DNA of 64,000 nt from Saccharibacillus sp. CPCC 101409 (lineage in GTDB: Bacteria > Bacillota > Bacilli > Paenibacillales > Paenibacillaceae): positions 372,001 to 436,000 of the forward strand of contig NZ_JAULSA010000002.1 of assembly GCF_030518235.1 (NCBI RefSeq), given 5' to 3'. Under the pieces are notes generated by a model. The model saw nothing but the letters and a program-made list of their open reading frames with translations, was not told where the DNA came from and did no database searches. The position numbers and the translations under genes were made by a program. Positions 58,093-64,000 of the stretch are shown piece after piece (within the stretch, counting starts at the first letter, position 1; each line of letters opens with the position of its first letter).

Positions 58093-59349
58093 TTAAAAAG
58101 AAACGGCGCCGCAGCAGTGTTTATATTTCTTTCCGCTGCCGCAGGCGCAGGGCTCGTTGCGGCCGGGCAGGCGGCCGCCGAAGGTCGTGCGGAGGCCCTG
58201 TTCGAACAGGCTGCGGCGAAGCTGGCTGCCCAGCTTTGTCATGCGCTCGTGGGCGTACGCGTAGAAGCGCGTATAACTTTCGCAGAAATAATCCGGTCCG
58301 CCGCGCAGTCCTTCGCCGGTATCGGTGCGGCTGCGGGGGCAGCCGCCGTGGCAGAGGCTGCGCCATGGGCAGTTTCGGCACGGCTCCGGCAGGCCGGGCT
58401 TCAGGGCGCGGAATTTTTCCCACACCGGACTTTGCATCAGGTCTTCCAGGGAATCGTCGGCGATGCTGCCGAGCTTCCAATCGTCGTTGATAAAGAAATC
58501 GCACGGGTAAGCGCTGCCGTCTTGTTCGAAGATCAGAGATTCGGGGCAGTGTTCCCGGTGCTGGCACAGCTCCGCTTCGCGGTTAATGTATACGCTGAGC
58601 ATATTGTCGAAGAACCTGACGGAGAGAACCGGCCGGCCGTCCGCGTACCACGCGTCGAAAGCCCCGCACAGAAATTCGCCGTATTCTTCCGGGGTGATCT
58701 CGTAAGTGCCGGCTCCTTCCGCATCCTGCGTTTTAAAATCCATGCACGGAATAAACTGGACATGGCTGAACCGCTGTTCGCGGTAGAATGCCATGAGTTC
58801 CGCGGCCCGATGGACGTTCTCGCGGTGCACGACCGTCAGGATATTGAAGTCCACATCCCGGCGGCGAAGATGTTCGATGCCCCGCATCGCCCGGTCGAAG
58901 CTTCCGCTTCCGTCCGCATAAGGCCGTCTGGCGTCGTGCGCGTCCCGCGGACCGTCCAGGCTGACGCCGATCAGGAAATTGTACGTTTTGAAAAATCCGG
59001 CCCACTTGTCGTTGATTAGCGTCCCGTTGGTTTGCAGGGAGTTGCTGATGGTCGTATGGGGAGGGGCGTACTGCGCCTGCAGCCGAACGACTTCTTCGAA
59101 GAAATCGCGGCCCGCAAGCAGCGGTTCGCCGCCCTGCCACATAAATACGGCCGGACCCCGGCCGTAATCCATATACTGCCGGACAAAGCGCTCCAGCACC
59201 TCGCGTTCGACCCGGCGAATCTGTGCGTCCGGTTTGCCTCCGCACGTGCTGTAGTAGCAGTAGTCGCACGCCAGGTTGCAGTCTTCGGAAACGGTTTTCC
59301 ACATGACGCTCATTCTCGGCCGGGCGGCCGCGGCGGTTAGTACGGACAA
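58093..59349 (-). CDS. Radical SAM/SPASM protein (anSME-like) with C-terminal SEC-C motif
   Basis: A 418-residue protein. The radical SAM cluster is C24-x3-C28-x2-C31 (CNLACDYCYY). Further cysteine groups in the C-terminal half (CQHREHC, CRNCPWRSLCHGGC) fit a SPASM domain with auxiliary iron-sulfur clusters, as in anaerobic sulfatase maturases. The final 20 residues are a SEC-C zinc motif (EPCACGSGKKYKHCCG), as in SecA tails. TTG 59349 with GGAGGG is the start. No sulfatase or peptide target lies nearby, so the substrate is unknown. Confidence 0.88.
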   Translation of the reverse strand: MSVLTAAAARPRMSVMWKTVSEDCNLACDYCYYSTCGGKPDAQIRRVEREVLERFVRQYMDYGRGPAVFMWQGGEPLLAGRDFFEEVVRLQAQYAPPHTTISNSLQTNGTLINDKWAGFFKTYNFLIGVSLDGPRDAHDARRPYADGSGSFDRAMRGIEHLRRRDVDFNILTVVHRENVHRAAELMAFYREQRFSHVQFIPCMDFKTQDAEGAGTYEITPEEYGEFLCGAFDAWYADGRPVLSVRFFDNMLSVYINREAELCQHREHCPESLIFEQDGSAYPCDFFINDDWKLGSIADDSLEDLMQSPVWEKFRALKPGLPEPCRNCPWRSLCHGGCPRSRTDTGEGLRGGPDYFCESYTRFYAYAHERMTKLGSQLRRSLFEQGLRTTFGGRLPGRNEPCACGSGKKYKHCCGAVSF

Positions 59350-59433
59350 GAGTGTCCCTCCCGATTCAAGATGAATCAAGCCTAGCACCCTGTATCGGAC
59401 ATGTCAAAAAGAGGAATATAGTTAAAATTGCAA

Positions 59434-60162
59434 TTAAATCCGGTATATTTCGCCCTGCTCCAGAAACGTCATTTTTCCCGTCCGGCCTTCGAATTCGTCG
59501 CGGTTGTCCGCGTAGTGCATCAGCCGGGTGATGGCTTGGATTTCTTCCGGCAGCGACAGCAGCTCGTCCAGCGTCGTGTGCACGATTCCGGGACCTTCCA
59601 GCTGTACCTCGTGGAAGATGCGGCGCACGCCGCGGTCGCGGACCAGATTGAGCAGCAGCTCGCGATCGAACGTCATATCCGCGCTGTAGAAAATATCGCG
59701 GTTGAGGATCAGCGAATAACTTTTTTTGCCGGCGATATGCTGCGTGCGCACCGGTTCGACGCACAGATTCGGCGCGATCTCCTGCACTTCGCCCACGCGC
59801 AGCGGCCGCACGTCGAACGCGTCTTCCAATCTTTCCAGCCCTTCCTGCGTCATTCCACCGGACAGCGTATGGTTCCACAGCGGCTCTACCAGCGATTCGG
59901 CCAGGTACAGCACCGGCCTGCGACCGTGCTTGAACTTCATCTGGAAGCCGTACTCTTCGAGTCCGCCGACATGGTCGCCGTGCGTATGGGTGACCAGCAC
60001 CGCATCGAGCTCGCCGAAGTCGATGCCCAGCTTATGCAGGGCGAGCGGCGCGGTGATTCCGCAGTCGATCAGCAGCCTGAAGCCGTCCTGCTCGATTAAG
60101 GCGTTATTGTTGAAGTACGTTTTGGCAAAAGCGTTGCCCGTTCCGATCATTTGCAGGTTCAT
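59434..60162 (-). CDS. Metallo-beta-lactamase-fold hydrolase, RNase Z-like
   Basis: A 242-residue protein with the metal-binding HTHGDHVGG motif (H59, H61, D63, H64), an early D33 in LLIDCG and later SADMTF and HEVQL. It resembles RNase Z or phosphodiesterase members of the fold but lacks a clear tRNA exosite arm, so tRNA maturation is not assumed. GGAGG precedes ATG 60162. It is 84 bases upstream of the radical SAM gene on the same strand. Confidence 0.85.
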   Translation of the reverse strand: MNLQMIGTGNAFAKTYFNNNALIEQDGFRLLIDCGITAPLALHKLGIDFGELDAVLVTHTHGDHVGGLEEYGFQMKFKHGRRPVLYLAESLVEPLWNHTLSGGMTQEGLERLEDAFDVRPLRVGEVQEIAPNLCVEPVRTQHIAGKKSYSLILNRDIFYSADMTFDRELLLNLVRDRGVRRIFHEVQLEGPGIVHTTLDELLSLPEEIQAITRLMHYADNRDEFEGRTGKMTFLEQGEIYRI

Positions 60163-60312
60163 TGCGGATTGTCCTCCCGTGGGGATTTGCCGATGCAATC
60201 GGCATTTGTGCGGCGTTCCCGTTTCTTGCGCACTATTATGGACGATTTCGCTGCCGGAATCAACAAAACGACCGCAACTTGACAGCGGGCGAAGAGTATA
60301 CATGTATGAGAT

Positions 60313-60371
60313 CGGCCTTTTGCAAAAAAACTTTCGGAAGCGGCGGTCGACCGAGTTTTTGCAAAAGGCCG
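60313..60371. repeat. 16-bp inverted repeat in the divergent intergenic region
   Basis: CGGCCTTTTGCAAAAA (60313-60328) and its exact complement (60356-60371) flank 27 bases. TTTTGCAAAA inside each arm is itself palindromic. No T-run beyond the arms, so it is not a standard terminator. It lies 28 bases before the next gene. Confidence 0.7.
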
Positions 60372-60398
60372 GAAAGCTGCGCGGAAGCGAGCGATCCC

Positions 60399-60974
60399 AT
60401 GGATACGGAGAGGATGACGCCCAGAATGAGGTGGAAAAGAATTGCGGCCTGTACGCTTGCTTTGTCGCTGCTAAGCGGGTCCGCGGTATTTGCCGAATCG
60501 GCAATTCAGAAAATCAAGGTCATGATCAACGGAACGACGGTCAGCGGCGGGGGCTACCTGATCGACGGAACGACGTATGTGCCGGTGCGCGAGTTCGACG
60601 GTCTGGCGGAATACAGCGACAGCAGCAAGACGGTCAGTTTCACCAAACCCAACGTCGATATTTTTCTGTTCAAAGGAGATACCGTTTTCGGCAACGTCAA
60701 TGTCGGTAAATTGAAGTTCTATATCTTCTCCCAGGTGGACAGTCTGAACACCAGCATCAGTTCGGTCAAAGTATCGATCCGCAATCCTTCGGGCGACGTC
60801 AAAGACATCCAGTCCCAGGACCTCAGCTCGAGCAAAGACAACTTCTGGTTCAAAACTTACGATTTCACGTACGATTTCAGCAAAGCGGGCAAGTATTATG
60901 TCGAGTTTTATATCAAAAAAGACAACGGAAGCTATTCGATGGTCGCGCAAAAAGCGATCAACGCCGTGGAGTAA
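60399..60974 (+). CDS. Secreted protein with copper amine oxidase-like N-terminal repeat
   Basis: A 191-residue exported protein. The signal peptide ([20 protein letters not shown]) precedes one Cu_amine_oxidN1-type unit ([20 protein letters not shown]) and then a beta-sandwich-like region ([19 protein letters not shown]). Function is unknown. Three ATG codons are possible (60399, 60414, 60426); 60426 gives the most compact signal peptide, 60399 the longest frame. Confidence 0.75.
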   Translation: MDTERMTPRMRWKRIAACTLALSLLSGSAVFAESAIQKIKVMINGTTVSGGGYLIDGTTYVPVREFDGLAEYSDSSKTVSFTKPNVDIFLFKGDTVFGNVNVGKLKFYIFSQVDSLNTSISSVKVSIRNPSGDVKDIQSQDLSSSKDNFWFKTYDFTYDFSKAGKYYVEFYIKKDNGSYSMVAQKAINAVE

Positions 60975-61066
60975 AAGGGATGGACATGCCGCAAATTGAC
61001 CTGTTCGGGGCGAAGTGGTAGGATAAACGGTGTCTATTAAACTTTACGAAACGAGGGTTTACCACA

Positions 61067-61396
61067 ATGAGCGAACATGAACACAACCATTCCCACAATC
61101 ACGTGCACGGCGAGGATTGCGGTCATGACCATAGCCACGACGAGGAAATCGTAGTCGCATTCAGCGACGAAGAAGGCAACGAGAAGGAAATGGTTCTCGT
61201 CCAAACTTTCGACGTCGGCGAAGACGTTTACGCCCTGCTGCTCGAGCGCGACAATCCGGAAGCGGACGGCTTTATCCTGCGCCTGGAAGAAGAAGACGGC
61301 GAGACCGTGCTCGTCAACATCGAAGAAGAAGCCGAGTGGGCGAAAGTCGAAGCGGCTTACAACGAGCTCGTCGCCGCGCAAAGCGAAGAAGAATAA
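61067..61396 (+). CDS. DUF1292 protein with His-rich N-terminus
   Basis: A 109-residue acidic protein of the YrzB/DUF1292 family (VAFSDEEGNEKEMVLVQTF, EDVYALLLERD). The first 27 residues are rich in His and Asp (HEHNHSHNHVHGEDCGHDH), a likely metal-binding stretch not found in short Bacillus members. Function is unknown. The gene is monocistronic and followed by a terminator. Confidence 0.88.
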   Translation: MSEHEHNHSHNHVHGEDCGHDHSHDEEIVVAFSDEEGNEKEMVLVQTFDVGEDVYALLLERDNPEADGFILRLEEEDGETVLVNIEEEAEWAKVEAAYNELVAAQSEEE

Positions 61397-61438
61397 GCGG
61401 GTTCTCGGCCGGCAAGCCGGGCGCCGAAGTTCGGAAAC

Positions 61439-61472
61439 AGGATGCCTCGTTCGCGAGAGGCGTCCTTTTTTT
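61439..61472 (+). terminator. Terminator after the DUF1292 gene
   Basis: AGGATGCCTC (61439-61448) pairs with GAGGCGTCCT (61457-61466) with one G-T pair, then seven T. Confidence 0.9.
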
Positions 61473-61511
61473 TGCGGATCGCGGCAAATGGGCTTCGCCC
61501 GCGGGAACGGC

Positions 61512-61539
61512 AAAAAGACGGCCGCGGCGGCGGCCGTCT
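61512..61539 (-). terminator. Terminator after the decarboxylase gene
   Basis: AGACGGCCG (61516-61524) and its complement (61531-61539) with a 6-base loop. TTTTT follows on the minus strand. Confidence 0.88.
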
Positions 61540-61598
61540 GCTTGAAACGCGCAGGCGAGGAGTCGAAGAATCGGGGCGTGAATCGCGGCAGCCCGTTT

Positions 61599-63077
61599 TT
61601 AACGGATCGCGCCCGGTTCCACGATGACTTTGACGAACTGCACCGAACGGTCTTCGGGTCCTTTGACCGGCAGGCCGACTTCGACATGGTCCGTAATATA
61701 GTCGATATTTTCCTGGGTGATGACTTCGCCCGGCAGCAGAATCGGGATGCCCGGCGGATAAACGTAGATAAACTCGGCGATAATGCGGTCCGCGGAATCT
61801 TTGAACGGAATCGACTCCGTTTCGCCGTAGAACGCGTCGCGCGGCAGCAGCGCCAGATGCGGAATATCCGGAATCTTGACGACCAGCTCTTTGACCGCTT
61901 TGCCCTGATGCAGGAACTCCTGCGACATTTCGCGCAGCGCGTCCAGCAGGATGCGGATCGTGCCTTCGTTGTCTCCCGCCGTAATCAAGCACAGGATGTT
62001 ATACATATCGCTCATTTCGACTTCGATGTTATGATTGTCGCGCAGCCAGTTCTCGGCTTCGTAACCGGTGATGCCGAGGCGGCGGACCTGGATCGTGATC
62101 TTGGTCGGATCGTAGTCGTACGTCGCTTCGCTGCCGATAATTTCTTCGCCGAAGCAGTACAGGCCTTCGATCTGGTTGATCGCGCTGCGCGCATAGTCGG
62201 CGAAGTCGAGCGCGCGCTCGGCCATCGCGTAACCGTTCAGCGCGAGCTGGCGGCGGGCCGTATCGAGCGACGCGAGCAGAATATAGGAAGTGGACGTCGT
62301 GGTCAGCATGCTGATTACGGTCTGCACTCTTTTGGGATTGATATAGCCGTTTCGCGTATTCACGTTCAGGACCGAGCTCTGCGTCATCGAACCGCCGAGC
62401 TTGTGCACGCTGGTCGCGGCCATATCCGCGCCCGCCTGCATCGCCGACAGCGGCAGCTGGTCGTGGAAATGGATCAGCACGCCGTGGGCTTCGTCGACCA
62501 GCACCGGCACGCCGTAGCTGTGCGAGAGCGCGACGATCTGCTGGAGATCCGCGCAGACGCCGTAATAGGTCGGATTGATGACCAGCAGCGCTTTGGCGTC
62601 GCCGTGCAGTTTCAGCGCCTTTTTGACCGAAGAAACCGTGATGCCGTGGTCGATCCCCAGGTTGGTGTCGCGTTCCGGCGCGATAAAGACCGGTTTAGCG
62701 CCCGCATAAATAATAGCGCCGAGTACGGATTTGTGCACGTTGCGCGGCACGATAATCTTGTCGCCCGGTCCGCAGACCGAGAGGATCATCGTGATGATCG
62801 CGCTGCTTGTGCCCTGAACGGAGAAGAACGTATGCGTAGCGCCGAACGCGTCCGCGGCCAACTGCTGGGCTTCCTCGATCACGCCCATCGGCTGATGCAA
62901 ATCGTCGAGCGGCGCGATATTGATCAGGTCTATGGAAAGGGCGTTGTCCCCAATAAATTCACGAAATTCCGGATCCGTTCCCATTCCTTTCTTGTGACCT
63001 GGAATGTGAAACTGTACCGGATTTTGGTCCGCGTGCCGCCGAAGGGCGGTAAAAAGCGGAGTACGAGCATGATCCAT
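61599..63077 (-). CDS. speA: Arginine/lysine/ornithine decarboxylase, SpeA type
   Basis: A 492-residue PLP enzyme of the Orn/Lys/Arg decarboxylase family, the size of Bacillus SpeA. The cofactor lysine is K226 in SVHKLGGSMTQ, with D195 and H198 in VDEAHG. PVQFHIPGHKKG is the family opening. Most likely it makes agmatine for polyamine synthesis; lysine decarboxylase activity cannot be excluded. ATG 63077 agrees with the usual family start, though its ribosome site is distant. Confidence 0.88.
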   Translation of the reverse strand: MDHARTPLFTALRRHADQNPVQFHIPGHKKGMGTDPEFREFIGDNALSIDLINIAPLDDLHQPMGVIEEAQQLAADAFGATHTFFSVQGTSSAIITMILSVCGPGDKIIVPRNVHKSVLGAIIYAGAKPVFIAPERDTNLGIDHGITVSSVKKALKLHGDAKALLVINPTYYGVCADLQQIVALSHSYGVPVLVDEAHGVLIHFHDQLPLSAMQAGADMAATSVHKLGGSMTQSSVLNVNTRNGYINPKRVQTVISMLTTTSTSYILLASLDTARRQLALNGYAMAERALDFADYARSAINQIEGLYCFGEEIIGSEATYDYDPTKITIQVRRLGITGYEAENWLRDNHNIEVEMSDMYNILCLITAGDNEGTIRILLDALREMSQEFLHQGKAVKELVVKIPDIPHLALLPRDAFYGETESIPFKDSADRIIAEFIYVYPPGIPILLPGEVITQENIDYITDHVEVGLPVKGPEDRSVQFVKVIVEPGAIR

Positions 63078-63159
63078 TAGGGTTGTCACAACCTTTCGTG
63101 TGCGTAGAATAGTAGAGCAACTGAAGCACCTGGCATTTATAAAAAAATCAAACAAACTG

Positions 63160-63187
63160 AGTATAGCAAAACGGGGCGGGATTGCAA
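63160..63187 (-). promoter_or_regulatory. Likely promoter of the decarboxylase gene
   Basis: On the minus strand TTGCAA (63187-63182), a 16-base spacer and TATACT (63165-63160), giving a leader of about 75 bases. Confidence 0.55.
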
Positions 63188-63412
63188 GAAGTCAATTTTT
63201 CGCGGGCCGCCGAACGGGAGAGGAAGACAAGATGAATATCGTTTATATCGGAATGAAAGCGGCATATATGGAAGAAACTGACGAGCGTTAGACTTTCTTC
63301 GCCGGGAGCCGATATAATAAACAAGGATAGAGAGAATACCGCTGGCGCCGCGGCGCGAAGCGGAGAGAAGGCCGGACGCGGACCACGCCGCAGCGGCCCG
63401 AAAGGGGTATTT
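63188..63412 (+). other. Upstream region of the final MFS gene
   Basis: No supported gene. A TATAAT at 63314-63319 is a candidate -10 without a good -35. A 19-codon frame at 63232-63291 lies before this promoter and was not accepted. Confidence 0.35.
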
Positions 63413-64000
63413 ATGAATAACCGGTTAATCGGTTCGGAGCCGAAACCAAAACTTTTTTCCGTCTTCGCCTGTATGTGGGCCATCGTATTTCTGACCGAAT
63501 TCGTCAAGGGGGCGCTGCTGGTCACGGTGCTGCCCGTTTATATGCACAATTCGCTTGGGCTCAGCACGTTTACCGTCAGCCTGGCCTTCTCGCTGCAGTA
63601 TGTCGGCGACAACGCGCTGCGCAGTCCGGCCGGCTGGCTGGCGGAGCATGTCGGCCTGCGCCGCACAGTGGCCGCCGGCCTGCTGATTTCCTGGGCGGCC
63701 GTTGCCGTGATGGCGATCTCCATGACCAGCGCGTCGCTCGTGATTGCGTGCGCGCTGCTGGGAATCGGCACCGCGCCGATCTGGCCGGTCGTGATGAGCA
63801 CGATCAGCATGGAATCCGAAGCGAGCGGCGGAGCCGGCACCAAGATGGGCATTATCCAGATCGCCACGCTGGCGGGAACGGGCGGCGGGCCGCTCGTCGC
63901 CAACCTGATCGTCGGCGATTCGTACCGCATCGTGTTCTGGGTGCTGCTCGGCATCATGGCGCTGGTCACGGCCGCGGCGCTGCTGCTGCCCGGACGGATG
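63413..64000 (+). CDS. MFS transporter, N-terminal part (runs off window)
   Basis: The 196 visible residues hold the first five to six helices of a major facilitator protein. The helix 2-3 loop is RSPAGWLAEHVGLRRTV, the A-like motif. GAGTKMGIIQIATLAGTGGGP lies before helix 5. AAAGGGG precedes ATG 63413. The substrate is unknown and the remainder lies outside the window. Confidence 0.9.
   Translation, partial: MNNRLIGSEPKPKLFSVFACMWAIVFLTEFVKGALLVTVLPVYMHNSLGLSTFTVSLAFSLQYVGDNALRSPAGWLAEHVGLRRTVAAGLLISWAAVAVMAISMTSASLVIACALLGIGTAPIWPVVMSTISMESEASGGAGTKMGIIQIATLAGTGGGPLVANLIVGDSYRIVFWVLLGIMALVTAAALLLPGRM

Noticed and set aside
63232-63291. 19-codon frame with a GAGGAAG site upstream of the last MFS gene
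   Set aside because: It ends before the likely -10 at 63314, so it would not be in the MFS leader; too short to support alone.

Overview
The window comes from a Gram-positive, high-GC member of the Paenibacillaceae, most like Paenibacillus or Saccharibacillus. This is inferred from strong Shine-Dalgarno sites, frequent TTG and GTG starts, paired YesM/YesN two-component systems beside LplB/YtcP-type sugar transporters, LicT antitermination, cre-like boxes and many glycoside hydrolases. No phage, insertion sequence, CRISPR array or rRNA was seen, and there is one tRNA (Val, GAC).

Layout. 1-2950: the start of a membrane protein, then a marR-ABC exporter operon (minus strand) with a tandem palindromic operator. 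3109-15419: a beta-galactoside locus with sensor kinase, AraC-type response regulator, two permeases, a binding lipoprotein, and GH42 and GH35 beta-galactosidases that overlap by 4 bases. 15643-23398: housekeeping and signalling genes (RNase H, uracil-DNA glycosylase, phosphodiesterase, acetyltransferase, stress protein, GGDEF-EAL protein, copper amine oxidase-like stalk protein). 23881-27769: an MFS exporter and an ECF sigma factor with its DUF4179-type partner.

27936-37905: an alpha-galactoside locus. A minus-strand arm (kinase, regulator, AraC protein, GH27 alpha-galactosidase) is divergent from a plus-strand ABC importer whose promoter carries paired direct repeats. 38150-39800: a ROK repressor and a sugar acetyltransferase. 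40327-44920: a beta-glucoside PTS operon (licT, bglP, 6-phospho-beta-glucosidase) with RAT/terminator switches before licT and before bglP. 45504-54039: an SH3/Excalibur lipoprotein that appears to start with ATC, a GH5 glucanase, the tRNA, an AraC regulator divergent from a GH3 beta-glucosidase, and small proteins. 54201-55730: two tandem MpsC-like (DUF2294) paralogs. 56062-57989: the formaldehyde-fixing hxlAB operon with divergent hxlR. 58093-64000: a radical SAM/SPASM protein with a C-terminal SEC-C motif, a metallo-beta-lactamase-fold hydrolase, a small stalk-like secreted protein, a DUF1292 protein, an arginine/lysine decarboxylase and the start of an MFS transporter.

The main theme is plant-polysaccharide use. 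Secreted or cell-bound enzymes release galacto- and gluco-oligosaccharides, ABC or PTS systems import them, and cytoplasmic hydrolases finish the job, under local sensors plus probable CcpA control. The least explained features are a 107-bp dispersed element present twice with a covarying hairpin, two likely ATC start codons, a degenerate intergenic repeat at 23.7 kb, and the radical SAM/SEC-C fusion.
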